Assembly (NCBI RefSeq): GCF_000263855.1
Contig: NZ_AJWX01000004.1
Location: 248,001 to 312,000, forward strand
Direction of reading: 5' to 3'
DNA: 64,000 nt
Source of the DNA: Pseudomonas sp. M47T1
GTDB taxonomy: Bacteria > Pseudomonadota > Gammaproteobacteria > Pseudomonadales > Pseudomonadaceae
Both the position numbers and the translations under genes were made by a program. Below, one piece after another: positions 30,079-41,436 of the stretch. A model generated the notes under the pieces. That model saw only the letters and a program-made list of their open reading frames with translations. It searched no databases and was not told where the DNA came from. Every line of letters starts with the position of its first letter. Positions within the stretch are counted from its first letter, which is position 1.

Positions 30079-31392
30079 TCAGCTCGGGCGATGGGCCGCG
30101 ATCTTGATCAGCTTGGCATAGTAGAAGCCATCGTGGCCGCCTTCCTGGGCCAGCAACTGCCGGCCGTGGGGCTGCCTGATACCGGCGCTGGTGGCCAGAT
30201 CCAGCTCGCGAGCGGCAGGGGTGCGGGCCAGGAAGGCTTCGATGACTTCGGTGTTCTCGGTGGGCAGCGTCGAGCAGGTGGCATACAGCAGCACGCCGCC
30301 CACTTCCAGGGTTGGCCACAGCGCATCCAGCAGTTCGCCTTGCAGCACGGCCAGGGCCTGGATGTCATCGGGCTGGCGGGTGAGCTTGATGTCGGGGTGG
30401 CGGCGAATCACGCCGGTGGCCGAGCACGGCGCGTCGAGCAGGATGCGATTGAACGTCTGCCCGTCCCACCATTGCGCTGTTTCCCGGGCATCGCAGGCAA
30501 TCAGTTGGGCCTCAAGCTTGAGGCGGTCGAGGTTCTCGCGCACACGCACCAGGCGCTTGGCTTCCAGGTCGATGGCCACCACGGCCTGGAGCGCCGGTTC
30601 GGCTTCCAGCAGGTGGCAGGTCTTGCCGCCCGGGGCGCAGCAGGCGTCCAGCACGCGTTGGCCGGGGGCCAGGTCCAGCAGGTCGGCGGCCAGTTGCGCG
30701 GCCTCGTCCTGCACACTGATCCAGCCATCGGCAAAGCCTGGCAGGTCGCGCACGTCACAGGCCTGCTCCAAGACGATACCGTCCTGGCTGTACACGCAGG
30801 CGCTGGCGCCCACCGAAGCCTGCTTGAGCAATTGAAGGTAGGCATCGCGGCTGTGATGACGGCGGTTGACCCGCAGAATCATAGGCGGGTGGGCGTTGTT
30901 GGCCGCGCAGACGGCTTCCCATTGTTCTGGCCAGAAGGCTTTCAAGGCCTTTTGCAACCAGCGCGGGTGAGCGGTGCGCACCACCGGGTCGCGCTCCATG
31001 TCGGCCAGCAGGTCGTTGCCTTCGCGCTGGGCGCGGCGCAGCACGGCGTTGAGCAAGGCCTTGGCCCAGGGCTTCTTGAGCTTGTCGGCACAGCCCACGG
31101 TTTCACCGATGGCGGCGTGGGCCGGGACGCGGGTGTAGAACAGCTGGTACAGCCCCACCAGCATCAAGGCTTCGACGTCGGCATCGGCGACCTTGAACGG
31201 CTTTTGCAGCAGCTTTTCAGCCAGGGCCGATAGCCGCGGCTGCCAGCGCGCAGTGCCGAAGGCCAAGTCCTGGGTGAAGCCACGGTCGCGCGCCTCCACC
31301 TTGTCCAGTTGCAGCGGCAGCGAACTGTTGAGCGAGGCCTTGCCGCTGAGTACGGCAGCCAGGGCGCGGGCGGCGGCGAGACGCGGGTTCAT
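30079..31392 (-). CDS. rsmB: 16S rRNA (cytosine(967)-C(5))-methyltransferase RsmB
   Basis: Methylates C967 of 16S rRNA. It has 437 residues: an N-terminal NusB-like domain (about 1-140), then a Rossmann methyltransferase domain with the SAM motif [16 protein letters not shown] and the catalytic motif [19 protein letters not shown] (PC cysteine); the second cysteine is in YATCST. Its start overlaps the fmt stop (ATGA). Confidence 0.96.
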   Translation of the reverse strand: MNPRLAAARALAAVLSGKASLNSSLPLQLDKVEARDRGFTQDLAFGTARWQPRLSALAEKLLQKPFKVADADVEALMLVGLYQLFYTRVPAHAAIGETVGCADKLKKPWAKALLNAVLRRAQREGNDLLADMERDPVVRTAHPRWLQKALKAFWPEQWEAVCAANNAHPPMILRVNRRHHSRDAYLQLLKQASVGASACVYSQDGIVLEQACDVRDLPGFADGWISVQDEAAQLAADLLDLAPGQRVLDACCAPGGKTCHLLEAEPALQAVVAIDLEAKRLVRVRENLDRLKLEAQLIACDARETAQWWDGQTFNRILLDAPCSATGVIRRHPDIKLTRQPDDIQALAVLQGELLDALWPTLEVGGVLLYATCSTLPTENTEVIEAFLARTPAARELDLATSAGIRQPHGRQLLAQEGGHDGFYYAKLIKIAAHRPS

Positions 31393-32327
31393 TGGCCCAG
31401 CACCGTACCGACGGCGAACTTCTCGCGGCGGCTGTTGAACAGGTCACTGAAATTCAGCGGCTTGCCACCCGGGAATTGCAGGCGGGTCATGCACAAGGCC
31501 TGTTGACCACAGGCGACTACCAGGCCGTCCTTGCTGGCGGCCAGGATGGTACCTGGCGTGCCCTGCCCTTCGCTGACGTGCGCGGCCAGCACTTTCACGG
31601 CTTCGCCGTTGAGGGTGCTGTGGCAGATCGGCCACGGGAAGAAGGCGCGCACCAGGCGCTCCAGCACGTCGGCCGGCTGGCTCCAGTCCAGGCGCGCCTC
31701 GTCCTTGTTGAGCTTGTGGGCGTAGGTGGCCAGCTCGTCGTTCTGCACTTCGCCAACCAGGGTGCCAGCGGCCAGGCCTCCAACGGCCTGGATCACGGCC
31801 GGCGGGCCCATCTGTGCCAGGCGGTCGTGCAGGCTGCCACCGGTGTCCTGTGCAGTAATGGCGGTGCTGACCTTGAGCAGCATCGGCCCGGTATCCAGGC
31901 CGGCTTCCATGCGCATCACCGTAACGCCACTTTCGGCATCGCCAGCCTGCACGGCGCGCTGGATCGGTGCCGCACCACGCCAGCGTGGCAGCAGCGACGC
32001 GTGGCTGTTGATGCAGCCCAGGCGCGGGATGTCCAACACAACCTGGGGCAGGATCAGACCGTAGGCCACCACCACCATCAGGTCAGGCTTGAGCGCGGCC
32101 AGTTCGGCCTGGGCATCTTCGTTGCGCAGGGTAGGCGGTTGCAGCACGGTAATGCCGTGCTCCAGCGCCAGTTGCTTGACCGGGCTGGGCATCAGTTTCT
32201 GGCCACGTCCGGCAGGGCGATCCGGCTGGGTGTACACGGCGACCACTTCGTAAGGGCTGGCCAACAGGGCCTTGAGGTGTTCGGCGGCAAATTCGGGCGT
32301 GCCCGCGAAAACGATGCGCATGCTCAT
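31389..32327 (-). CDS. fmt: Methionyl-tRNA formyltransferase
   Basis: Formylates initiator Met-tRNA. It has 312 residues starting [22 protein letters not shown] (the second Met is an alternative start), with the folate-binding signature [14 protein letters not shown] and a C-terminal tRNA-binding domain. It is followed by rsmB with a four-base overlap and preceded by def across a terminator-like hairpin. Confidence 0.97.
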   Translation of the reverse strand: MSMRIVFAGTPEFAAEHLKALLASPYEVVAVYTQPDRPAGRGQKLMPSPVKQLALEHGITVLQPPTLRNEDAQAELAALKPDLMVVVAYGLILPQVVLDIPRLGCINSHASLLPRWRGAAPIQRAVQAGDAESGVTVMRMEAGLDTGPMLLKVSTAITAQDTGGSLHDRLAQMGPPAVIQAVGGLAAGTLVGEVQNDELATYAHKLNKDEARLDWSQPADVLERLVRAFFPWPICHSTLNGEAVKVLAAHVSEGQGTPGTILAASKDGLVVACGQQALCMTRLQFPGGKPLNFSDLFNSRREKFAVGTVLGQ

Positions 32328-32348
32328 GGATTACTCGCTGGAAAAGAA

Positions 32349-32372
32349 AAAGGCTTGCCGCAGCAAGCCTTT
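32349..32372 (-). terminator. Terminator/attenuator hairpin between def and fmt
   Basis: AAAGGCTTGC and GCAAGCCTTT (32349-32358, 32363-32372) form a perfect 10-base stem with a 4-base loop. On the minus strand it follows the def stop and runs into TTTTTCTTTTCC. It could reduce readthrough from def into fmt-rsmB-trkA. Confidence 0.85.
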
Positions 32373-32383
32373 GGAATGGGGAA

Positions 32384-32890
32384 TCAAGCTTGCTGGCGGT
32401 GGGCTTTTTCCAGCTTCTTCTTGATCCTGTCACGCTTGAGGTTGGACAGGTAATCAACGAAGAGCTTGCCGTTGAGGTGATCGCACTCGTGCTGTATGCA
32501 CACGGCCAGCAGGCCTTCGGCGATCAGCTCGTATGGCTTGCCGTCGCGGTCCTGAGCCTTGATCTTGACGCGTTGCGGCCGGTCTACGTTCTCGTAGAAG
32601 CCGGGCACCGACAGGCAACCTTCCTGGTACTGGCCCATTTCCTCGGTCAGCGATTCGAACTCGGGGTTGATGAATACCATGGGCGCGCTGCGGTCTTCGC
32701 TCAGGTCCATGACCACGATGCGCTTGTGCACGTTGACCTGGGTGGCGGCCAGGCCGATGCCAGGTGCTTCGTACATGGTTTCAAACATGTCATCGACCAG
32801 CTGGCGAACTTCGTCATCCACCACGGCCACTGGCTTGGCAATGGTGCGCAGACGCGAGTCTGGAAATTCGAGGATGTTTAAAATAGCCAT
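32384..32890 (-). CDS. def: Peptide deformylase
   Basis: Removes the N-formyl group from new proteins. Start at ATG 32890 ([21 protein letters not shown]), 168 residues; the frame continues 11 codons upstream without conservation. The three metal motifs are [19 protein letters not shown] and the zinc-binding QHECDHLNG. Divergent from the LysM gene, with about 150 bases between. Confidence 0.97.
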   Translation of the reverse strand: MAILNILEFPDSRLRTIAKPVAVVDDEVRQLVDDMFETMYEAPGIGLAATQVNVHKRIVVMDLSEDRSAPMVFINPEFESLTEEMGQYQEGCLSVPGFYENVDRPQRVKIKAQDRDGKPYELIAEGLLAVCIQHECDHLNGKLFVDYLSNLKRDRIKKKLEKAHRQQA

Positions 32891-33039
32891 ATGCGTAATT
32901 GCTGCACTGTGAGGTAAAGTCAAAGGTAGCAGCCGCGCAAGGTATTGGGGGCGGTCTGCCTGTCAAACGTTCTCCCAGGGAGAAGGGCCGGAAAGCGGCT
33001 GCGTTTCACGTGAACGTACATAATAAAGGGATTCACGGC

Positions 33040-34065
33040 ATGAGGAAATCACTACTCGCCCTGCTGCTCATGGCGTGCGCCGGTCTGGCCAGCGCCGATG
33101 TGCAGCTAAAGGACGGTTATCCACAGCGCTACACTGTGGTTCAGGGCGACACACTTTGGGACATTTCCGCCAAATTCCTGCGCGAACCGTGGCAATGGCC
33201 GCAGATTTGGCACGCCAACCCGCAAATCGCCAACCCGGACCTGATCTACCCCGGCGATTCGCTGGTGCTCAGCTACGTCAATGGCCAGCCCCAGCTTATG
33301 CTGGAGCGCGGGGCATCGCGTGGCACCATCAAGCTGTCGCCACGCATACGCAGCACACCGGTAGCCGAGGCCATCCCGATCATTCCGCTGCAATCGATCA
33401 ACGCTTTCCTGCTCAGTAACCGCATCCTGGACAGCACCGACGCGTTCAATAGCGCGCCTTACATCGTTGCAGGCCAGGGTGAGCGCGTGGTCAGTGGCAT
33501 GGGCGATCGCATCTACGCGCGCGGCACCTTCGACCCGGCCCACGCCTCTTACGGCATTTTCCGCCAAGGCAAGGTCTACACCGACCCGGTTACCCACGAG
33601 CAGTTGGGGGTAAACGCCGACAACATGGGCGGTGGCGAAATCGTCGCCACTGAGGGCGACATCGCCACCCTGAACCTGCAACGCTCCAGCGAAGAGGTTC
33701 GCTTGGGCGACCGCCTTTTCGTGAGTGAAGAGCGGCCGGTCAATTCCACCTTTCTACCCAGCGCACCGGCCAAATCCATCAGCGGCACCATCATTGATGT
33801 GCCACGGGGTGTTACACAGATTGGCAAGTACGACGTGGTCACTCTGGACCGTGGCAACCGCGACGGGCTCAAGGAAGGCAACGTCCTGGCCATCTACAAG
33901 ACCGGTGAAACCGTGCGCGACCGGGTGACCGGAGAGCAGGTGAAAATCCCCGATGAACGGGCCGGGCTGCTGATGGTGTTCCGCACTTATCAAAAGCTCA
34001 GCTATGGTTTAGTGCTCAACGCCAATCGCTCCCTGGCAGTGTTGGACAAGGTAAAAAACCCCTAG
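33040..34065 (+). CDS. LysM-domain exported protein
   Basis: A 341-residue protein. The start at ATG 33040 (MRKSLLALLLMACAGLASA) is chosen because it gives a clean signal peptide; the frame is open 47 codons further upstream. A single LysM peptidoglycan-binding domain (about residues 30-75, YTVVQGDTLWDISAKFL...NPDLIYPGDSLVLSY) is followed by a long uncharacterised C-terminal region. It lies upstream of dprA and tsaC, a conserved neighbourhood in pseudomonads. A DnaA box (33117-33125) encodes Gly-Tyr-Pro-Gln. Confidence 0.9.
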   Translation: MRKSLLALLLMACAGLASADVQLKDGYPQRYTVVQGDTLWDISAKFLREPWQWPQIWHANPQIANPDLIYPGDSLVLSYVNGQPQLMLERGASRGTIKLSPRIRSTPVAEAIPIIPLQSINAFLLSNRILDSTDAFNSAPYIVAGQGERVVSGMGDRIYARGTFDPAHASYGIFRQGKVYTDPVTHEQLGVNADNMGGGEIVATEGDIATLNLQRSSEEVRLGDRLFVSEERPVNSTFLPSAPAKSISGTIIDVPRGVTQIGKYDVVTLDRGNRDGLKEGNVLAIYKTGETVRDRVTGEQVKIPDERAGLLMVFRTYQKLSYGLVLNANRSLAVLDKVKNP

Positions 34066-34155
34066 TCCACCGGGAAAGTTGTTAAACAGTTACCAACAGA
34101 GTTATCCACAGCTTTTACCCACTGCCGTGCCGGGGCCTGAATCAAGGACGATCAG

Positions 34156-35250
34156 ATGCCGCTCTTCAATCACGCAGCTTTTTCGCTGGACGAAGTGGAG
34201 GCGCGCCTGCGCCTTCATCGCCTGCCCGATACCGGTCCCAAAGCCTTTCATCAGTTGATCGAAACCTGCGGTTCGGCAGCCGAGGCCCTGCGTGCGCCAC
34301 GCTCGGTCTGGCGCCAGGCAGGCCTCTCGGCAGCGGCCTGCGACGCGCGCGACAGTGACCCGGTGAAACTCGGTGCCCAGGCTGCAATGCGCTGGCTAGA
34401 GCATCCTGGCCAGCATTTGCTGATGTGGGACGACCCTGGCTACCCCGCCTTGTTGGCCGAAACCAGCGCTGCGCCACCCCTGCTGTTCATCGCGGGCGAC
34501 CCCACTATCCTGGAGAAACCCCAACTGGCAATTGTTGGCAGTCGTCGCGCCTCGCGTCCGGGGCTGGACACCGCCGCAGCCTTTTCCCGCAGCCTGGCCA
34601 AGGCCGGTTTCGTCATCACCAGCGGCCTTGCCGCCGGTATCGACGGGGCAGCCCATCAGGCCGCGCTGGATGTTGGCGGGCAGACAATTGGGGTGTTGGG
34701 CACAGGCATCGAAAAACTTTATCCACAGCGACACAAGGCGCTCGCCGCACAGATGGCAGCCTCGGGCAGTGCGGTGGTTTCCGAGTTCCCGCTGGACTCT
34801 CCGCCTGTCGCCAGCAACTTCCCGCGCCGCAACCGCATCATCAGCGCAATGTCGCTGGGCGTGCTGGTGGTGGAAGCCAGCGTGGCCAGCGGTTCGCTGA
34901 TTACCGCACGCCTGGCTGCCGAGCAGGGCCGCGAGGTATATGCCATTCCCGGCTCCATTCACCACCCGGGTGCCAAGGGCTGTCATCAGTTGATCCGAGA
35001 TGGCGCGCAGCTGGTGGAAACCGTGGAGCACATTCTTGAACCGTTGCGCGGTTGGCAACGAACTGCCGCGTACTGCCCGCAGCCGGGCCATCCGTTGCTG
35101 GCGCTGTTGCACGCCGCGCCGCAAAGCAGTGAAGCCCTGGTGCGGTCCAGCGCCTGGCCGCTGCCGCGCGTGCTGGAGGCGCTGACCGAGTTGGAGCTGG
35201 AGGGGCGCGTGGTGAACGAGGCCGGGCGTTGGTTTGCACGAATTAGCTAA
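34156..35250 (+). CDS. dprA: DNA-processing protein DprA
   Basis: Binds incoming single-stranded DNA and loads RecA during natural transformation. It has 364 residues: an N-terminal SAM-like region, the Rossmann core (LAIVGSRRASRPGLDTAAAFSRSLAKAGFVITSGLAAGIDGAAH and the FPRRNRIIS segment) and a C-terminal winged helix (about 290-360). Preceded by a 90-base gap containing a DnaA box (34102-34110); another lies inside (34719-34727). Confidence 0.95.
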   Translation: MPLFNHAAFSLDEVEARLRLHRLPDTGPKAFHQLIETCGSAAEALRAPRSVWRQAGLSAAACDARDSDPVKLGAQAAMRWLEHPGQHLLMWDDPGYPALLAETSAAPPLLFIAGDPTILEKPQLAIVGSRRASRPGLDTAAAFSRSLAKAGFVITSGLAAGIDGAAHQAALDVGGQTIGVLGTGIEKLYPQRHKALAAQMAASGSAVVSEFPLDSPPVASNFPRRNRIISAMSLGVLVVEASVASGSLITARLAAEQGREVYAIPGSIHHPGAKGCHQLIRDGAQLVETVEHILEPLRGWQRTAAYCPQPGHPLLALLHAAPQSSEALVRSSAWPLPRVLEALTELELEGRVVNEAGRWFARIS

Positions 35251-35286
35251 GTACACTGCTCGCAGCATTCAAGCGGAGTAACAGCA

Positions 35287-35841
35287 ATGGTGAGCAGTTG
35301 GCGTGTGCAACAAGCCGCGCGTGATGTGAAAGCAGGCGCGGTGATTGCCTACCCAACCGAGGCGGTTTGGGGCCTGGGGTGCAACCCTTGGGATGCCGAG
35401 GCCGTATATCGGCTGCTGGCGATCAAGGCGCGTCCTGTGGAAAAAGGCCTGATTCTGGTGGCCGACAATATTCGCCAGTTCGACTTTCTGTTCGACGATT
35501 TCCCGGAAGTCTGGATGGATCGCATGGCCAGCACCTGGCCGGGCCCTAATACCTGGCTGGTACCGCACCAGGGCCTGCTGCCCGAGTGGATCACTGGCAA
35601 GCACGCCAGCGTGGCCGTGCGGGTCAGTGATCACCCGCTGGTGCGCGAGTTGTGCTCGCTGGTAGGGCCACTGGTGTCCACGTCTGCCAACCCGGCGGGG
35701 CGGCCCCCGGCCATGAATCGCCTGCGCATCGAGCAGTACTTCCGTGGCGAGGTGGACGTGGTACTCAATGGCCCCTTGGGCGGCCGCAAGAGCCCGAGCG
35801 TGATCCGCGACCTGGTCACCGGCGACATCATCCGGCCCTGA
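35287..35841 (+). CDS. tsaC: L-threonylcarbamoyladenylate synthase TsaC
   Basis: Makes the TC-AMP intermediate for t6A37 of tRNA. It has 184 residues of the YrdC/Sua5 fold: [37 protein letters not shown], and the [12 protein letters not shown] segment. It is the short TsaC form without the Sua5 extension. It follows dprA by 36 bases behind CGGAG. Confidence 0.96.
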   Translation: MVSSWRVQQAARDVKAGAVIAYPTEAVWGLGCNPWDAEAVYRLLAIKARPVEKGLILVADNIRQFDFLFDDFPEVWMDRMASTWPGPNTWLVPHQGLLPEWITGKHASVAVRVSDHPLVRELCSLVGPLVSTSANPAGRPPAMNRLRIEQYFRGEVDVVLNGPLGGRKSPSVIRDLVTGDIIRP

Positions 35842-35854
35842 CCTGTAGCCGCTG

Positions 35855-37910
<2,056 letters not shown>

Positions 37911-37964
37911 TGGTCCGCTGTGGATAACCCTTTTACTGCCAGCCCTTGATTAGGAACCGCCCGT

Positions 37965-38789
37965 ATGGACCGTTACGTCGTCTTCGGTAATCCGATTGGC
38001 CACAGCAAGTCGCCCGCCATTCATCGTCTGTTTGCCGCCCAGACTGGCCAGAGCATGGAATATGGCGCGCGGCTGGCGCCGCTGGACGATTTTGCCGGCA
38101 ACGCTCGCGAGTTCTTTCAGGAAGGCCTGGGCGCCAATGTGACGCTGCCGTTCAAGGAAGACGCGTTTCGCCTGTGCAGCGTATTGACCCCACGTGCCGA
38201 GCGCGCCGGCGCGGTCAACATGCTGACCCGCCTGCCCGATGGCACCTTGCGCGGTGACAACACCGACGGCATCGGCTTGGTGCGCGACCTGACCAACAAC
38301 GCCGGCGTTACCCTGAAGGGCAAGCGCATCCTGCTGCTGGGCGCCGGTGGCGCCGTGCGCGGGGTGGTCGAGTCGCTGCTGGAACAGCAACCGGTATCGC
38401 TGGTGATCGCCAATCGCACCGTGGACAAGGCCGAATTGCTGGCGCAGATATTCGCCAGCCTGGGCCCAGTGGCCGCCAGTGGTTTCGACTGGCTGGAAGA
38501 GCCTGTGGATATCATCATCAACGCCACCTCTGCGAGCCTGGCGGGCGATTTGCCACCCATCAAGAGCAGCCTAATCCAGCCGGGCGTCACGGTGTGCTAC
38601 GACATGATGTACGGCAAGGAGCCCACGCCGTTCTGCCGTTGGGCTGCCGACCACGGCGCGGCGCAGGCGCTGGACGGCTTCGGCATGCTGGTGGAACAAG
38701 CCGCCGAGGCCTTCACCTACTGGCGCGGTGTTACGCCGGACTCCAAGGCCGTGCTGCACTCCCTGCGCCAGGAAATGGCTGCCGGTTAA
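37965..38789 (+). CDS. aroE: Shikimate dehydrogenase
   Basis: Reduces 3-dehydroshikimate with NADPH. It has 274 residues: an N-terminal substrate domain ([24 protein letters not shown] with the catalytic Lys) and an NADP-binding motif ([13 protein letters not shown], then NRT). The stop abuts the stop of the convergent SulP gene with no base between, so no separate terminator fits. Confidence 0.97.
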   Translation: MDRYVVFGNPIGHSKSPAIHRLFAAQTGQSMEYGARLAPLDDFAGNAREFFQEGLGANVTLPFKEDAFRLCSVLTPRAERAGAVNMLTRLPDGTLRGDNTDGIGLVRDLTNNAGVTLKGKRILLLGAGGAVRGVVESLLEQQPVSLVIANRTVDKAELLAQIFASLGPVAASGFDWLEEPVDIIINATSASLAGDLPPIKSSLIQPGVTVCYDMMYGKEPTPFCRWAADHGAAQALDGFGMLVEQAAEAFTYWRGVTPDSKAVLHSLRQEMAAG

Positions 38790-40358
38790 CTAATGCTCGA
38801 ACTGGATCGGGCAGTGCGCTGCCCCTTCCAACTTGTGCAACTCCTCGATCACCTGGGCCCGGGCGTGGCGCAGCGTGAGGCTACGAGCCTGGGCACGCAG
38901 CCGCCGGGCTTCCTGGTGCAGCATTTCCACACCTGAATAGTCGATGAAGTTGATCTGCTGGGCGTCGATCACCACGCGCAGGCCCTGGGCGCGTTGCAGT
39001 CGCACTTGCAGGTAATGGCTGGCGCCGAAGAAAATCGAGCCGCCTACCCGGAATATTTCCTCATCGCCGTCGCGCCATTGCTGCACCCGCGGTTGCGAGG
39101 TGCGCTTGAGGTAAAAGAACAGCGACGCCAACACCCCGGCATAGATAGCCGTCTGCAATTCCAGCAGCAAGGTGGCCAGGCAGGTGAGCGCCATCACCAC
39201 GAACTCGGGACGGCTGACCCTGTAAAGCGCGCGAATGCCACGATGGTCGATCAGGCCCCAACTGATCAGCAGGATGCTGCCGGCCATGGCCGGGATCGGG
39301 ATTTGCGCGATCAACTGTGCGCCCGTCACGGCAAACAGCGCCACCCATAACGCCGAGAACACACCAGCCAGCGGCGAGCAGGCGCCAGCGTCGTAGCTCA
39401 AGCCCGAACGGGTGAAAGACCCTGCCGACAGTGAACCGGAAAAGAACGCCCCCACAATATTGGACAGGCCCTGGGCACGCACTTCCTGGTTGGCATCAAG
39501 CAATTGCTGCGAACGTGTAGCGATCGAGCGTGCAATGGATAGGCTGGTGACCAATCCCAGCATGCCCACTGCCACCGCGCTCGGCAGCAGGCGCAATACC
39601 AGGGCCGGGTCGCTGGGCAGCGGGCTGAAGGGCGGCAACTGGCCGACAAAAGCACTGACCCGCTGCACGTGGCCAAACATGGCCGGCCACAGCCACGCCA
39701 ACAGGCTGCCGCTGACCAGGGCGATGAGCAAGGTGGGCCAGCGCGGCACCAGTGCCTTGAGCAACAGCCCCAATACCAGGGTGAACAACCCCAGCAGCAG
39801 CGAGGGCCGGTCCAGTTCGGTCAGGTGCTGGAACAGGTTGGTCAGGCTAGCCAATGCGGTGGCCTGGCTGCTCAGGGTGATGCCCAGCAGGCTGGGCAAT
39901 TGGCCGATGGCAATGACGATGGCGGCGCCAAGTGTGAAGCCCAGCACCACCGAATGGGAGACGAAGTTAACCAGCGCGCCGAAGCGCAGCATGCCCAGCA
40001 GCCACTGGAAAATTCCGGCCAGGAAGGTCAGTAGCAGGATAAGCGTGACGTAGTCCGCGCTGGCGGGCAACGCCAGCGGGCTGACACTGGCATACAGCAC
40101 AATGGAAATGGCCGCCGTGGGCCCGCAGATCAGGTGCCACGAAGAGCCCCACAGGCAGGCGATCAGCACTGGAATGATGGCCGCGTACAGGCCGTATTCG
40201 GGCGGCAGGCCGGCGATCAGTGCGTAGGCAATGGATTGCGGCAGCGCCAGAATGGCGCCGCTCAGGCCCACCACCACGTCACGGCTGACGCTGGCGCGGG
40301 TCTGGCGTGGGAGCCAGGCAAGGAAGGGCATTAGTTTTGCCAGTTGGGTACCGCGCAT
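38790..40358 (-). CDS. SulP-family anion permease with STAS domain
   Basis: A 522-residue inner-membrane transporter of the SulP family (sulfate, bicarbonate or other anions). There are about ten to twelve helices, with VVVGLSGAILALPQSIAYALIAGLPPEYGLYAAI near the N-terminus, and a C-terminal STAS domain (about 410-510, with VVIDAQQINFIDYSGVEML). The nearby choline sulfatase releases sulfate, so sulfate movement is a tempting but unproven role. Confidence 0.92.
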   Translation of the reverse strand: MRGTQLAKLMPFLAWLPRQTRASVSRDVVVGLSGAILALPQSIAYALIAGLPPEYGLYAAIIPVLIACLWGSSWHLICGPTAAISIVLYASVSPLALPASADYVTLILLLTFLAGIFQWLLGMLRFGALVNFVSHSVVLGFTLGAAIVIAIGQLPSLLGITLSSQATALASLTNLFQHLTELDRPSLLLGLFTLVLGLLLKALVPRWPTLLIALVSGSLLAWLWPAMFGHVQRVSAFVGQLPPFSPLPSDPALVLRLLPSAVAVGMLGLVTSLSIARSIATRSQQLLDANQEVRAQGLSNIVGAFFSGSLSAGSFTRSGLSYDAGACSPLAGVFSALWVALFAVTGAQLIAQIPIPAMAGSILLISWGLIDHRGIRALYRVSRPEFVVMALTCLATLLLELQTAIYAGVLASLFFYLKRTSQPRVQQWRDGDEEIFRVGGSIFFGASHYLQVRLQRAQGLRVVIDAQQINFIDYSGVEMLHQEARRLRAQARSLTLRHARAQVIEELHKLEGAAHCPIQFEH

Positions 40359-40389
40359 GGGGTCTCTACGTCTTATTCAAATCTGCTTT

Positions 40390-40478
40390 TGTGGGAGCGG
40401 GTTCTACCCGCGAAGGTTTCACCGCGTGGCTTCAGGTGTATCGCGGCGCCCTTTTCGCGGGCAGAGCCCGCTCCCACA
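40390..40478. repeat. REP (BIME-like) inverted pair
   Basis: Arms at 40390-40414 and 40454-40478 are inverted copies of the REP core (TGTGGGAGCGGG ... CCCGCTCCCACA) with two mismatches, separated by about 40 bases. It lies between the SulP gene and the binding-protein gene on the same strand. Confidence 0.88.
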
Positions 40479-40497
40479 CATGGGATTGATTCCAGTG

Positions 40498-41418
40498 TCA
40501 GAGTTTGGCTTTTACGGCAGGCAAGGCATCCTGGCCATCCACGGTCTTCACCCCGTCCAGCCACTTGTCCAGCACTGCCGGGTTGGCCTTGATCCAGGCC
40601 TTGGCCGCGTCCGGGTAGCTGGCCTTGGTCTTGACCACTTCAGCCATGATGCTGTTCTCCATGTCCTGGGTAAAGGTCAGGTTGCTCAGCAGCTTGCCAA
40701 CGTTGGGGCAGGCCTGCGCATAACCTTTGCGCGTCAGGGTATAGACGCTGCCGCTGGAGCCAAAATAAGCCTCGCCGCCAGTGAGGTAGTGCATTTTGAT
40801 CTCCACGTTCATGGGGTGCGGGGTCCAGCCCAGGAACACCACGAAGCGTTTTTTATCCACAGCCCGGCGCACTTCCGAAAGCATCGCCTGTTCGCTGGAC
40901 TCCACCAGCTTCCACTTGCCCAGGTCGAACTCATTCTTCTTGATGATCTCCTGAATCGACAGGTTGGCCGGTGCGCCCGAACCGATGCCGTAGATCTTGC
41001 CGGCAAACTTGTCGGCGTATGTGTTCAGGTCGCTGAAGCTGTGCACACCGGCATCCCATACGTAGTCCGGTACGGCCAGGGTGAATTCGGTGCCGTCCAG
41101 GTTCTTGGCGTATTGCGTCACATCGCCGGTGGCCACGAACTTGTCATAGAAGCCCTGCTGCGCAGGCATCCAGTTACCGAGGAAGACATCCACCTTGCCG
41201 TCTTTCATACCGCCATAAGCAATGGGCACGGCCAGGCTATCGACCTTCGCCGTATACCCCATGCCACTGAGCAATAGGCCGGTGATGGCGTTGGTGGACG
41301 CGATATCACTCCAGCCCGGGTCGGCCATCTGCACCGTGGCGCAGGCTTGCTCGTCGGCCAGCACCGGCAAGCTGGCAACGGCCAGCAACGCGGACATCGC
41401 CATTGTGGATAACTTCAT
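40498..41418 (-). CDS. Choline/betaine-type ABC transporter substrate-binding protein (orphan)
   Basis: A 306-residue periplasmic protein with a signal peptide (MKLSTMAMSALLAVASLPVLA) and the ProX/ChoX fold (ADPGWSDIASTNAITGLLL, VFLGNWMPAQ, GWTPHPMNVEIKMHYL). No ABC permease or ATPase gene is adjacent, so it probably docks on a transporter encoded elsewhere. Pseudomonas BetX/CbcX/CaiX proteins sharing the CbcWV core are a known precedent. It follows betC by 18 bases, pointing to uptake of choline, choline sulfate or betaine. The fourth to sixth codons (Ser, Thr region) form a DnaA box (41404-41412) with a TTA codon. Confidence 0.9.
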   Translation of the reverse strand: MKLSTMAMSALLAVASLPVLADEQACATVQMADPGWSDIASTNAITGLLLSGMGYTAKVDSLAVPIAYGGMKDGKVDVFLGNWMPAQQGFYDKFVATGDVTQYAKNLDGTEFTLAVPDYVWDAGVHSFSDLNTYADKFAGKIYGIGSGAPANLSIQEIIKKNEFDLGKWKLVESSEQAMLSEVRRAVDKKRFVVFLGWTPHPMNVEIKMHYLTGGEAYFGSSGSVYTLTRKGYAQACPNVGKLLSNLTFTQDMENSIMAEVVKTKASYPDAAKAWIKANPAVLDKWLDGVKTVDGQDALPAVKAKL

Positions 41419-41436
41419 CGGACTTCCCCTTGTGAT